Of a stretch of DNA of 64,000 nucleotides, positions 1 through 13,109 are shown piece by piece. The stretch comes from Corella eumyota. Taxonomy: Eukaryota; Chordata; Ascidiacea; Phlebobranchia; Corellidae. The notes below the pieces were generated by a model. That model was not told where the DNA came from. It saw only the letters and a program-made list of their open reading frames with translations, and made no database searches. Each line of letters starts with the position of its first letter. Within the stretch, counting starts at the first letter, position 1. The stretch is taken from contig OY720101.1 of NCBI GenBank assembly GCA_963082875.1, positions 1,240,001 to 1,304,000 on the forward strand, read 5' to 3'. The position numbers and the translations under genes are program-made.

Positions 1-2009
1 CGATTAAAGTTGACCACATGAGCACAACTGATAAATCCTCGCAACTTACTTTAGCATGGAAGACCAACCAAATTACTATTGCAAACGTTACTGAAAAAAA
101 AGATAGATAATGATTATTGTAGAGTTATTGGCAATTACGATACGATTTGTTGTACAACAATAATGAGGCATATGGCTTAATGAATAGCTTAATTGCTGGG
201 TATTGTTTTTTTTGTCATTGTTTTGAGTAAAAAGAATCATATTTATTTTTGTTTTTCAAATTTCCTTGAGCTTACTTATGAAAAATAATCTTTATTTCTT
301 ACGAGTATTCATATAAGAATAGAAATTTTACCCGAAAAAGCTTTATAAAGTAACATGAAAAAATAAGATATAGTTACGTATGGTAGCTGTAAAGCCAGCT
401 TGCATTATTCCAATAGTTGTAACTATTTTAATTTCTTTCTTCAAAGATTTCTTTACCGTATTTCCATGTTGAAGTTTTGAAGACTTGGTCATTTTAATTC
501 GAACAAGTATAATAGTTCCAACTATTAGTAGACTCTGTATGATTGAAAAATGTTTAACTGCGTAATAATTAGGCTATCAACAGTTACTAATTTGGATATA
601 AAGTTGGGGTCTAAAGTTAAAAAATTGATCTAAATTTAAAGTTAAAAAATTGATCTAAATTTAAAGTTAAAAAAATTGATCTGAATTTAAATCAAGTGGC
701 TGCTTAAACAAATAATAACGTTTCTATGGCAAAAAAAAACTAAAGGACCATCCAAGTTATCAGTATTAAAAAAAGCACTTGCTTGATATAAATCATAATA
801 ATCTTAAGTTGTATGTAATTTTAAGCCTAGCAGTTTCCTTACTTGAACAACGTAGGGAAAGCAGAATATGTATGCAACCACAGTAACAGGTGAAGCATAA
901 GATGTGTTAGGGTCAGCGTATACGTCTGGTAACGGAAAAAACACGAAACTGGAGGCCAAGTATTTGTATTCAATCTTTCCTTTCATGAAAGCTGAAAGTA
1001 CAAAGTTTTCACAGTTTGGTTTACATGTGCATTTGTTGTGGAAGAAGAAGGATATTGCTTAACGTTTTCACTAAAATTGCGTACCACTAAATCAACTGTT
1101 ATAACACACTTACCTGGAATAGATGCACAAATAAGTGATAATATCCAAGTTAATGTAATGCACAAATAAATGTACTTTTTAGCGTACAATCTATACAACA
1201 TTGGCCATTTGATTGCAACCATTCGATACAAACTCATCAGAATTAGATGGTAAAGTGATGCAGTGTAACTTAAGACAAATACTATTCCTCCTATTATAGG
1301 TATAGGAGGTGTAGCGAGATATTTTTGTCTTTTAAACAGTTCTTCCCCAGTATGAGTGAAGTTTATAATTGCATTTGGAATAATAACGAGAATGATATAA
1401 AGAACTAAAAAAAAATTCGATTTACAAATGTATTTTTAAATGGAATGTGAAAATGTATGTTATAACATTGCCAGTTGTTTAAAACTTTTATCATAGTTAT
1501 TTTTATTTTAATAACTAGTCTGCTCACAAGGGATTTAGCAAAGTGTTGTTATAATAATAAATTGAATAAAAGCCTTGAATACTCGAATGCATTATATTAT
1601 TATAGCTTTTGAAAATATCTAGATTGCAAATTTTATGTTACGTTTATTTACCCATTATTGTATCCGTTATAGACAGTGAGAATTTAATATAATCCATTGC
1701 GGTTTTACTTTTTCCCTTGGTAAAGATCGTCCATTGAATTAAACCGTTTCCAAGCAGCGCTAACATGGCAACCAAGAAAGCTACCAAAATAAACAAAACT
1801 CCTTCTAATTTGTTGCAGTATTCACATTTCCACTGCTGTTTATTCCAACACTGTATAATAGATCCCGCTGTACAGTATCCCGGTCCTTCGCAAATTAGCA
1901 AAATCAACTTTATTATTGTTTGGGTTCTGTTTTGATCAACAAATGTTATATTGTTTTGCAATATCTGGTCTTCAATAATTTCTTCAGTTTTATTTGTTAA
2001 AAAACTCAT
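1..2009 (-). CDS. Rhodopsin-like GPCR, copy 1 (partial, runs off the left edge)
   Basis: Exons read on the minus strand: 1652-2009, 1114-1404, 843-991, 378-534, <1-90; phases close across all junctions. The start at 2009 gives an extracellular N-terminus with a five-cysteine block (C-x5-C-x7-C-x7-C-x2-C) just before TM1. TM1 follows (LEGVLFILVAFLVAMLALLG), then the TM2 start LSITDTIM, TM3 ending in MSLYRMVAIKWP, TM4 ending ASIPG, and TM5, a basic loop and TM6. TM7 lies beyond the window. The DRY position reads YRM, so the acidic residue is absent. Exon lengths 2 and 3 (291 and 149 nt) are identical to those of the neighbour at 2917-5192, so the two are tandem duplicates. Family-level assignment is secure from the TM pattern; the ligand is unknown and I recognise no named receptor. 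Confidence 0.8.
611..690. repeat. Short tandem repeat, 25-bp unit
   Basis: About three copies of a unit beginning taaagttaaaaaattgatct follow one another immediately 5' of exon 4 of GPCR copy 1 on the genomic left-to-right reading, inside its third intron. The last copy has a one-base insertion and a substitution. Confidence 0.75.
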
Positions 2010-2916
2010 TTTGACTAAAATATCCTGTTGAAAAAATATATTTTAAAATTGTCAAATTGAGTTTAAATTTAGTTTATCTGATACTATCTAAAACTGTTAA
2101 TTGAATCTATCTTCTTTACATTAAAAGCTGGCATTTTTAAGCAAATTTTGTATCTAAATACTTCAAAAAGTTGATAAAAAATGACCTTTTTAAAATCTGA
2201 ACACTTTTGACCTATAGGTTTTTGGACCACTACAATGCTTTATATGGCAGAACTACAATGCTTAACACTACATATAAGAGTCATGTCATTTCTATTCTTT
2301 GATCTGATCTTGTATGTCAATAAACGTTTGGCTTAAGGCAAGTCTAATATATTTTCAAATTGCTTATCGGGGATCTATTAAATCGTTTGATGTATATAGA
2401 TAGAAAAAGTGGAATTAGATCATACGAATCTAAATTATTGATGTACAAAAGGTTGTTGTTTAAATAAAAACAACATCCTAAAATTTGCCATCAAATTTTT
2501 ATGTTATTTTACTTCCTTTTCAAAAATATGTCAAAACTTGACAAAAATTGGCTACGAGACATTCTTAGGTGCCAATAACTTTTAGTTCAAATGTCTACCT
2601 AAAGTTAATATATATACCCATAAAGGACAAAACAGTCATCCTGGAACTATCGTATACTCTAGATGGTGCACCTGAGCAATATACTTTATACGTCAACACA
2701 AACTATTATTTGCACTGCATGCCCAACAGCTTAATTGTATTACTTGTGTTTAAGTTACATAACAAACATTTTTATTAAGAAAGTGCACCTTATGATGATG
2801 TTTAAAAATGATTTTGATGTCTATTGTTAAAGGTTAATATAAAAATTAAGGTAGAGATAGAATATAAATATTTATAGAATATGTAAGTGTTGTACGTTTA
2901 CTTTCGATATTGTAAA
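2010..2916. other. Intergenic spacer between the two GPCR copies
   Basis: This stretch holds the 5' flank of GPCR copy 1 and the 3' flank of copy 2. The open frames are short and show no splice-compatible family match. I see nothing else in it. Confidence 0.6.
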
Positions 2917-5192
2917 TTAATGTGAAAGATGTACTACTGTTGGTTTCTGTTTCTTCTTTAGAATTTTTTCAAGACAAGGCCATCTCTTAAATATTGTTTT
3001 TTGAAATGCTTTATCTTTAAAGCTGTAAACAATGACGTTCACCAAACTATAAGAAACAAATTTGTTTAAAATTTGTAAATTTGTCCAAATTTGACCCAGT
3101 CGGATATTGAAATAGTTTTACAACAAAGTTATTTTCAAAATTTTATTTCTTAAAGTAATAACTTACCTGTAAAACTGCAATGAAACATAAAAAAATAAAG
3201 AATTCACCTGTTTGACAAAGCGATTAAAGTAAACCACATTATAATAACTGATACATTGTAACAATCTATTCTTCCAGTGAATAAAGACCACACTGATATC
3301 ACGAATGGAACTGAAATAGAAATAAATTGTTTGCTTCTTTGCATATCTTTATTCTTGAAGTAAAAATGTCAAGTGTTTGACCTTAACATAGAGTGATCTT
3401 AGTTACCCTGACCAAATGTTGAATTGACTTTGACAGTTTGGAATAATATCAAATATGTTGTCAGATAATTTATCTGCTGATTGGTTTTGAACTCGGTAAA
3501 GTTGAAACCGTTTATAGGGTCTTGCTTAAGGGTGCATGCATTTGGAATCAAACTCGTTACCTAATTTTCTAACAACTACAACATACCACTGCTTAGAGTT
3601 GCATTAATGTGAAAAAAAACGTTTATAAATAAAAGCGTATTTAAAATATCTTACGTATTGTGATGGTAAATCCAACTTGCATGGTTGCAATTGTTGTAAT
3701 TACTTTCCATTCTTGTTTAAGAGATTTTTTGGAATTATTTGAATTTGTTGAAGTTAGTTTAGAAGCGTTTGATAGCTTTTTGCGCAGAACTATTATGGTA
3801 GTCAACAGAATGATTGTCTGAATAAAAAATTGTACTGCTTTAGAAAACAGTTAAAGAAATAAATTAAAGGGAACATTACCACATTTTTAGACTTGAACAA
3901 ATTGGTTTTAATTTTGTATTAGTAAAGCGATTAATTTTGTAACATTAAAAAAAACTTTGCCAAAAGGGGAAGGAAAAATATATCAAGTAATATTAATACC
4001 TGAATAACATAAGGGGTAAAAAGAACGATTGTTAATATTGTAACTGGCAATAAATAAGATGTGGTTGAGTTTGCATACAGAACAGGAGATGGAAAAAACA
4101 CAAAGTTTGCTTGCATATAACTGTACTCCATAATGCCAGGAAGCATAGCTGTATCAACGACATTTTAGTATATTAGAGATTAAGTTTTTTTTAATTTATC
4201 TTTGTAAGTTTAAAGAATTCTTTGTAAAGATACATTTGTTTAACACTCAGATTTTTTTAAATAACACGCATCAGGATAATATTAGTTTTTTTTTGCTTTT
4301 AAATGATTGTGAATGTTTACCTGGTATTGCTGATGCTATTAACCCAATAAACCAGGCCAATGCAATCCCCCAAATCACATAAGTTTGAGCATTCACTCTA
4401 TACCAAAGTGGCCAAACTATTGCTATCAATCGATACAAACTCATCAGTATAAGATGGTTAAGAGATGCTGCGTAGCTTAGTACAAATAGAATACCTCCTA
4501 TTACAGGGTACCCAGTATTACGGAAATATGTTAATCTGAATTGAATTTGTTGTCCAGTATAAATCAAACTGATTACAGCGTTTGGTATGAGAATACATAT
4601 TATGTATGCACCTACAATATAAAAAGTAACTTAAACAAGTGACAGTTATATAAGTTAAAAGTGTTAGAATGCTAAAATAAGTATTTCTTTAACAATATTG
4701 TACTAAAATTAGTTTTATGAGGTTAGTTAAACAACAGAGTTAGTTGAATGCTACTAATCTTCGTAGTTATACTTATGGTTTATGTGTAAACATACCTGTA
4801 GCCTATTATAACTTACATTTGGTTAATAAACATTGTCACTTCAATATATAGTCTTACTTACTCATCAATAGATCGGTTATAGACAACGAAAATTTGATAT
4901 AATCCAACGCAGTTTTCTTATTTATTTGCCAAGTAGACCATAGTATTAATCCATTACCAAACAAGGCCAATATTGCAACCAAAAAAGCTAAAAGTATAAA
5001 CAAAACGCCTTCCAATTGGTCACAATGTTTACAACTCCATTGACTTGTGTTGTAACAATGGAGTAAAGATCCTGCGTCACAATAACCGGGTCCTCCACAT
5101 GACAATAATATAATTTTAAACTTTATGTCGCCATATTGGGTTCCATTCAATGATGAAGATGTTGTTGTTTCTATCCCACTTAAGTTAGACAT
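2917..5192 (-). CDS. Rhodopsin-like GPCR, copy 2 (complete, 388 aa)
   Basis: Six exons: 4862-5192, 4321-4611, 4000-4148, 3655-3817, 3208-3310, 2917-3046; the sum is 1167 nt and the frame stays open from ATG (5192) to TAA (2917-2919). The N-terminus (about 60 residues) carries the same five-cysteine block as copy 1, followed by TM1 with the GNGLILW motif. TM3 ends MSLYRLIAIVWP, so DRY is replaced by YRL. TM6 and TM7 end in LVNVIVYSFKDKAF, matching the NPxxY region but with valine where proline is usual. The C-tail is short and basic (EKILKKKQKPTVVHLSH). Intron 4 holds a decayed SINE. The family is clear; ligand and coupling cannot be read from the sequence. The duplicate pair suggests a lineage-specific expansion. 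Confidence 0.85.
3338..3600 (-). mobile_element. Decayed tRNA-derived SINE (Cics-1-like)
   Basis: A weakened copy of the element seen more intact at 56486-56763: it keeps the blocks for atctttattcttgaag, acatagagt...agttaccctgacc, ctgctgatt and cgtttatagggtcttgcttaag in order. It lies in intron 4 of GPCR copy 2 with the tRNA-like end to the right. Confidence 0.6.
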
Positions 5193-5825
5193 TTTATTGG
5201 TACTTGATGTTTAAGTTAATATGTTAACTAATATCTGAGAGATTGACTGCTTTTATGCATAAAAATATATTCTAAATAATAAACTTTGTAACCTTATCAA
5301 GAACAGATAGCTTAAACTTTTGAATAAGTATTGAAATTTAATATATCATAGATTTGGTTATGTAATACTTTACTTATTTAATTAAATTTAAACTTTTTTT
5401 TTTACATAAACACTGCAGAAAGTGTTCAGAATATGCTAACTTTAAATTCTCGTTTTTTTAGGTTTGTACTTACTAAAATTACCTTTACATGCTTGACACA
5501 ACATTTTTAATTAATTTATAACTAATTTCCGCAAGGCCATTGATTGATTTCGATGTTTTGTAGTTTATAGTTTATAACCTACAGTTCTTAGTTAAACTGA
5601 TAAATTAAAATACGGAAATATCAAAAAAGTAATTTATTATTGAACATTTTGATTTGTACTATGATTAATTAAACAAAAATAAGTCTATACAGTAACATAA
5701 AAACAATATTTTTTTAAGTTAACAAATTGCACTTGATAAAGAAAAATTGAAAAAACGGTTATGTAATTGAACTTACACTGATGATATAACATCTAATCTC
5801 CTCACTATATTATGCCTGTTATTTC
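5193..5825. other. Intergenic spacer
   Basis: AT-rich flank between the 5' end of GPCR copy 2 and the 3' end of the SLCO gene. I see no gene or repeat in it. Confidence 0.5.
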
Positions 5826-8800
5826 CTATAGTTCGGTGGTTATGTTATTGTCTATTAAATCATTTTTATCAACTTCATCACTTGAATAAGCTTGGTTGAT
5901 TTCAGGTAGTTTCTCTGTACTGTTTCCGGCTGACATAGGCATTGGTTTGTGGAAATAGCGGGCCAGACCAAAGAATAATATAGAGGCTAGTTTACATGCA
6001 ATAGCTGTAACAGAAAAATTGTATTTAAATATTAACATATGTTATTGCTGAGAAGATTTTTTAACTAAAAACCACTATTTTGAATTCTTTTTTTCTAGGC
6101 AATAATTGTTGCATAAATCATCATGTGGTATTAATACATATGGGCCTACTTCTACTACTTTGACATTTACTTGTTGTCATTTTTTGACTTAGAAAGAAAC
6201 TTATTGGATAATAAAAGTGAAGGTTAAAAATTTTTTTTTTTAGTTTGTTTTTTTATAGAGAAATTATATTTAATTTTTTTTTAAATTAACGAGAAGCAAC
6301 AAAGACTTACAAACATAAATAAGGTTATACGCCATTTGCTCAGCATCGTAAATCCAGCAATTTCCTTGGGTACCGTCACATTCCTTTACTTGCCATAAAA
6401 TACAAGTTAAATCAAGCAAAGAACCAAACATAATTGGTCCTGGAATACTTCCTAAAGCTCTGATTAAAAGCCATTGGACTCCAAGTGCAAAAGCTCTCAT
6501 GTTTTGTGGAACAACTCTAAAACATAAAAATAACTCAATATTTACTTAGGCCCTCAATATCTAAAGTCTATATACAATCATGAGTGAAGTATATTGTGTA
6601 TCGTAAGTTTGTATTGGGTTTATATTGAGTTGAAATATTTTTAAAGATCGGATCACATTGGAAACTTGCATTTGAGATTAAAAAAAATCATCTAAAAATG
6701 TTTGCAAAACTTTTCTTAAAATTGTCCCACTTTTGACAAGCAAAATAAAAGAGCTTTTCATTTGAGCAAATAAAACGTTAAAAACCCAAAGTACTTTAAA
6801 AAATACATACCTGAAAGTAACAACAAGTGCTGGTGTATTCGACATGAAAGTAAACATAACAACAATAAAGAATATGCCAAGAAACAACCCAATTGTGGTG
6901 CAATCTTCAGGACACGTTCCTGTATATGCTGAGTAGCCTGATGCAGTTTTGTTTGCAATACATTCACAATCTTCGTAAACCTAAGATGGAAAAATCGTTA
7001 AAACCTTTTTTTCTTATCTTGTTTTTTTTGCACATTAATAATAGTATTCAAAAAATTTGCGATTAATTATACGTTAATGCAACGGGAAAAATAATAAACA
7101 ATATTATGATTTAACCAATGCCATAAATAAGGTTTACACAAAGACTTTATAATATAGTATGGCATGGTCATCAAACCCAGTATAATTTTAACTTATACGG
7201 TAAAAATAAGTACTCTTTAAAGAAATACACACAAAAAATAAGAACTAAAAAGCTCATTAAGTTTTCTTACACAGTATAAACCTTTCATTTGTAAAAGACC
7301 TATTAAAAATGTATTTGTGTTAACTTACCAAAGTGCCGTTGATTTCTACCCCATTGAAACAGCCAGCATGACAAGCAGTGAAGTAGTTAATATTGTCTGC
7401 ACCACAAACTGGAATGTAAAACTCTTCCTGACAAGCACAATCGACATTGCATGCGTTTGTAAGACCTTCTATTTCAGAATTCCTGAAAAAGAGTTTAATT
7501 TGGGTGGTTTGGTTAGGCGGCCATGGTATTGAACTACGGGCCAAAAGGTTTCGGGTTCAAGTCGCACCAATGCCACACTATTCGCCTTTGAGTCCGGAGT
7601 TCACGGATAGCTTACACACGTTCAATATACATACAAAAACCTATCACCTTAAGTGGATACGGATATAAAAGAAAAATAAGGTTAATTTGAGTGTTACCGA
7701 AAAAACAGTTAATTTGAGTGTTGACGAAAAACAAGCCATTAAAAAACACCGGAAAAAAACAATGCCATATAAGTTCACCGTTTTTACGTTTTTGCGTATA
7801 CAAACTTTGTAAATGTTACTTCTACAAAAATACATACGCGTATGGTGCATTAATTCCAGCCACTGGCTTGTTGGTGCAATGAATAAGTAATATTGGACTA
7901 AGTGCGCATACGATAAAGCAATATATCATGTTAGTTAATAGTATTCTTGATGTGGGGAAATTGAATCGTTTGACCAAATACCCAGCTAAGACATGACCTA
8001 CTATACCTCCTGGTATACTAATCACTCCTGTAAAAATATTGGTGTTTTAATATAGAAAAGGTTTCAAATGGTAAAAAAGGGTAATTTTCAGAAATATTTG
8101 TTCATTGTAAGTATTCAAGTTCTTATAAACGTACTTCTCAAACCGAATGTAAAAGGAATCATCCAAACAAAAAAGTTTAATATATATGGTGTTTACACAA
8201 GTTAGAAAAATATATGTCCAGTAAAATTTCTTACTTTAAAAGTAGGCACAATACCTTGAAATGTTGTTTTTTTAATCAAACAGTGTATTAAATATGTTAA
8301 AGGAAGTTTTAAACAAAATAATGGAAAACTAAACTGGTGTTCACAAATGTTAAAAAAGGTCATTTTTAACAACTTTTGCTTTTTATGTAATATGCGATCT
8401 CATAAAATAACTATGTAAAAGAAGTTGTTTAAATGTTGTTAACAAAACTGTACCTGCTAATATAGCTGCGGTTCCAGCTGTTAACTGAAACTCATTCTCG
8501 ATAATTTTTGGAAGAAAAGTCGTAAAACCGCTGATAATCATCGCCTCAGAACATGCAGCACAACTTACAAAAACATAAGTCGGATTCTTAGCCAATGAGA
8601 GCAAAGCAAGCGGAAAGTCCTTGTAAGATTTGCCAAAGTCCTCCCGCGCTGTTTCACCTTCTTGTTGGTTCTGATAAATTTCGTCGTTCTTCTGCTTACG
8701 GTAGCCAGCAGTTCCTGTGTTTCATTAACATAATGTTGAAAAATGTTTGTGTTTATTATTTAATTTTGTTTCGGGCAGTTACATTTTCGTAATAATCACC

Positions 8801-11614
8801 CAACAAGACAATATACTGACGTTTAATTATAGTAATACAATTTGTGCTGTTAGAAAATAAGTTAAGGTTACTCCATCTCAAAACAAGCCAACCCTGTTAA
8901 TTATTAAAACCTATTGCCAGTTAACCAAAAGGCCTATAAGCCAAACCTTAGCAAAATCTTACCTGGAAATTCTCTCGGAAAAGCAAACGCTGGTAGCACT
9001 AAACCAAAAGCAAGAGCCATTGATATAATTATCCCTAACCACCACGCTCCTACCCACCTGGGATCTGAGGGAGTTATTTCGATTCTACATAACAAAGAAT
9101 CACAATTAAAGAGTATTAACTTGAAGTCTTACCATACAAGTATAGTGATATTAAATATTGTAGTATATAAACTTGTATCTTAAAGAAAAATACTTTATGC
9201 TATCTATATGTGTTAACGTTTTACGGATTGTTTCAATATTATCTGAATCCAGAACCGTTGGATATGTTAGTTTTCTTCACAACACTATGACTTTGCAAGG
9301 TTTAATGTGGTTGATATTGAACATACCTACAAGGTTACAAACACCTTTATAATTTAAACACTTTTAAGAACTTACGTGCTCATATCTACTGAGTTAAAGT
9401 CCACGTAAACTCCAAGTACAATTCCACCCAAACCATAACCAAGTATAGGGCCAAAAATAGATGCTGCATTTCCTATACCTGTAAGCAAGTAAGATTTAAA
9501 AGGGGCAAAAATCAGTTTCACGAAAGCAGTTATTTTAAAGGGCGTTCATTCGGCCAGTTTTTAAATGCCGAAAGTATATGGAATACAAATCCAATTCAAA
9601 CTTTAAAAAATTAAACAAAAGACTTTATTACCTAAATACAACGACGCTGATTCTTTGGACACCGAGTCTTCAATAAAAGCCAGTCCCAAAGTGTACAAAG
9701 GAGTGCATCCAATACCATGCAATAACTGTCCAAGTAAAAACACCCAGAAGTAGTTGCTTAAGTTCCCATCTACCCCATCACAGTTTGGTTCGTTAGTCGG
9801 GTCGCAAGTATCTAATATAGAAGATATAAAGAGCTTGTTGTTGCACAAAATAAATCGTGTTTTTTCTGGGAAAGCGATTTATTGAAATTAAAACGTCTAA
9901 AAAATTGTCATTAACTAACTAATAACTGAAAATTGCAATGATCTGCTTCAACTGAGCTAAACAGTACTATGTTATTGATTTAATATGCCAAGTGGGTTAG
10001 AAAAGAAGAAACGAAGAACGTTACAAAAAAAATACTTTAATAAATTTTGTTTGGTTTGGAGATGGTTTTTAGTTGAAACCATATACTAAGCATCGTGTTA
10101 ACGCGCAAAAATTAAGGTTTTTTGTCTCCATGCAAAGGCTGTACTTATTTGTTAATGAACTTATACTCTATATCTGATTGTAATTTTTTACCTGAAAAAT
10201 CAGTTGGGTATTCGTAATTCGGTGTAGTAAAATGGGGAAGTGTAAATATCAGCGCTCCCACGCCCATGATGAACACCCCAATAGCGACAGCACGTGGACG
10301 ATGTGATCTAGCCCCGAAGTAAGTGACAAACATTGTCAGAACACAGAAAGCCATATCATACCCAGTTGATATAATTCCTGTCTCTGAGCTTTGAAATCCG
10401 AATCGTTTCTCCAAAGTTGAAATACTGACATTGACAAACCCGTTGACCAACATTCCTAAAATTAAAAGTTGATAAAAATGTTTTTAAGGATTGCCTTAGA
10501 GTTTTATGCTATGGTTGTTGTAACATTTGTTGACATGGTTTTATAGTAAAAATAACATGGTCACTTAACCAGTAGTAAATAGAATTCTGAACATCACTAC
10601 CCTTACAATAGTAAGAATTATATTTTTTACAAGCAATATAGTTTTAATATTATAATATTTGTAACTAAACAAACATTCAATATTGTTAACGATATTTTTT
10701 GAAAATGCAATAACATTTCAACAGGTTTTATTCGTATAGTTAAAACTCTGAAACTAATAAAAAACTGTAAACGAAACTTTCGAATAAATATGTTTAAAAG
10801 CGCACTTTAAAAAATACTTTAAATGCCAATCTACGTAGGCTTCAACTACTATAAAATTGTAAAAGTTTATTCGGTAAACATTTTTGAATTATTCGAAAAT
10901 TTATGCACGCAACCTAACAAATTTTTTTATGCAAAATTTAGGTAGAATTTGTCATTTTTTAAGCAATTGTTTTATTTAAACGTTGTTATCACTTTAATAA
11001 ATCTGTGTAGGATAAGAATCACATGATCTTTGATACAATATTAAATTAATAATATTTGGTATCTTTTCATGATTTAATATAAAACATTTCAAAAAATAAT
11101 CCTTTGTAAAGTAAAAATGGGAGTGAGGCCTAACCCGGTAATGCGTCATTTTAAATATTTGTATTGCATTTTGCTTAGATGGCCTAAATAGCTGCAAATA
11201 AATGTTAATATTTAACGAGTGGTACATTGCAGTGATATAGGAAAAACAAACATCGAATAGTAGCTTGTATGTCATACTGTTGTTGCATATCTTGTGATTT
11301 TATACCATTTAAATGTGGATATTAAACCACTAAATAACAGGGCTGTCTACTCCAAGCTAGTGATATCACAAGCTTAATAATGACGTCATATAGGAACAAC
11401 ATATGACGTCACAAAACGTACCTTGTACGATCACAATAAAACTGTATAACACGAGATATCCTTTCGCGTTGTTGCAGCATTGCAAAACCTTTGGGTTAAA
11501 ACTCCACCATCCACATTCCCCTCCTTCGTCATCATCGACTTCTGATGACGTCGCTACTGATGACGTAGATGGAGGTCGTTTTTCTTCCGTGGTTGGATTT
11601 TCAGAGCTTCCCAT
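5826..11614 (-). CDS. Organic anion transporter, SLCO/OATP family (673 aa)
   Basis: Sodium-independent plasma-membrane transporter of large organic anions (bile salts, steroid conjugates, eicosanoids in vertebrates). Eleven exons: 11422-11614, 10192-10455, 9632-9811, 9376-9478, 8963-9084, 8454-8714, 7838-8027, 7329-7482, 6811-6980, 6311-6516, 5826-6004; all phases close (2022 nt). Landmarks in order: cytosolic acidic N-terminus; TM1 in exon 1; the OATP superfamily signature SDPRWVGAWWLG in exon 5; a Kazal-like cysteine-rich loop in exons 8-9 (CNVDCAC, PVCGADNINYFTACHAGC, CPEDC) between TM9 and TM10; and the ALGSIPGPIMFGSLLDLTCI motif of the C-terminal half in exon 10. The length is typical for the family. 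Nothing is visibly broken. The human subfamily counterpart cannot be decided by eye. Confidence 0.93.
7075..7200 (+). repeat. Dispersed repeat, copy 1 of 2
   Basis: Shares with 48915-49045 the order of acgggaaaaat, aatgatttaa/tatgatttaa, tttacaNaaagattttaNtat and atggcatggtcaNcaaacccag. It lies in the SLCO intron between 6980 and 7329. No termini or coding capacity are evident. Confidence 0.55.
7512..7675 (+). mobile_element. tRNA-related SINE of a second family, copy 1
   Basis: A segment in SLCO intron 7 contains a B-box-like gggttcaagtc and shares a block of about 55 bases with 33050-33130 (gccaaaaggt...ttcaag.cgcaccaatg.cacactattcg). It differs from the Cics-1-like element. The edges are uncertain. 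Confidence 0.5.
11381..11411. promoter_or_regulatory. Pair of CRE/ATF-type TGACGTCA palindromes
   Basis: Two exact TGACGTCA octamers at 11381-11388 and 11404-11411 sit just inside intron 1 of the SLCO gene, 10 and 33 bases from the donor. The motif is the canonical CREB/ATF site. Function is inferred from motif identity only, and the octamer is common across this window. Confidence 0.3.
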
Positions 11615-13098
11615 TTTTTTAAAGATTTTTTTCTTGAACTTAGGACAAAAAATTTAAAAAAACAAATAGTTTATGTTTACTTCTAAAATATTAAATATTT
11701 TTCGATGTAATTACGACTATACCCGCTTTTTAAGTCATTGAAGTGGTATACAAAATACCATAGTCAATTACGTTAAGTGTTATTAACTTAAAGTAGTGTC
11801 CACTCTTCAGAGGAAAATATTTAACAATGTTTTAAAATTTAAAATATTTTCACTTTCGTTACTAATACGAAGTACGCTAAACTATTCTAGTTTTTTAAGC
11901 TGGGTATTCGCCTTCGTTAAATAAAAACAGTTTCTTTATTAAATACATTGTTCCAATAATTTTAACTTGAACTGATAAAAAAAAAATATTCTTATTATTA
12001 CAGTATTTAAATTACTTTTATATATAAATATTAAACTTTAATAATTCAGACTTAATTGCGATTTTTTGCTGCATAAAACCTTTTAACAAAACCCTTTATT
12101 TGTCTAAATCTCGTTAAACGAATTCTTTTATAGCTTATACATAAGTAAATATTGGTAAAATGACGTTAATTGAATAGTGGTTTATATAGTCAGGGTAACA
12201 TAAATCAAAATTTATTTTAACATTAAGAAGATTAACAGTGTGTTCTTTGTTATATGATATATTATAAATTGATAAAATTGCTATTAATTAATAGTTTACA
12301 AATTTACATAGTCTTGAATATAATCCTTTAAATTATATTACAAGCAGTCTTATTTTAAATGATACGATAGGCCAAAAATCAATTTTCTAACATTTAAACA
12401 TTTTTAGTGGTGTATATGGGAAATAAAAATTACAGGACACTCAATTAATATAGTTACAAATATTACACACTTCTAGTAAATCGTAATATTAATATTATAA
12501 TAATAGAATGATACGTTGTATCAAATACTCTTGGCAAAATAGCATTATCAATGGTTGGATATGGTGAATAAAGTTATTTAAATAAACACTTGTTTAAAAA
12601 TTATAAAAATGTAACATAGGCTACTTTTGGTTAATTCAATTACTTTTTAAATTAATCTATTAACCAATTCAACTTGTGAATTATCTTAATATTAAAACAG
12701 GCTATTACATAAAAATGTGTCTCTGCTATCAATAATTCCAGTCACACTCCACTATTGTTGTTTTAATGTCTATTAATTGGGTTTATGATTGCCCATCTCT
12801 GCATTAAATAAAGTCTCTGGTTAGTTTATCTCGTCGTTAACACTTGGTGTTTTATGGCTTTGGGAATTTTAAAACAAATAGTTTAAAACGACTTTGAAAA
12901 GTGATAGTTTACATTAAAAATTACCATATGATTATCATTTTATAATATTAATATGCTTAAAAAATTAATTCAATTTGTGCTTTATAATTTGATAGTTTAT
13001 ATAACATAAACATTTTTGAAAAAAGTTTATTTTTTAAACGTTATTTTTTGATTCACGCACATTATCAACATAATTATTTAACAGGAACTCAATATTTT

Positions 13099-13109
13099 GT
13101 TTACAAACT
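13099..13109 (+). promoter_or_regulatory. Forkhead-type binding motif
   Basis: The sequence tgtttacaaac matches the core forkhead consensus TGTTTAC. In Ciona, FoxF is known to act upstream of the Hand-related gene in the cardiac lineage, so a Fox motif here is of interest, but one match in AT-rich DNA is weak evidence. Confidence 0.25.

Noticed and set aside
2569-2778. 69-codon plus-strand open frame between the GPCR genes
   Set aside because: No family motif, no splice context and composition like the surrounding AT-rich spacer.
10994-11275. 93-codon minus-strand open frame in SLCO intron 1
   Set aside because: Low-complexity hydrophobic reading with no match to the transporter and no needed exon here; phases close without it.
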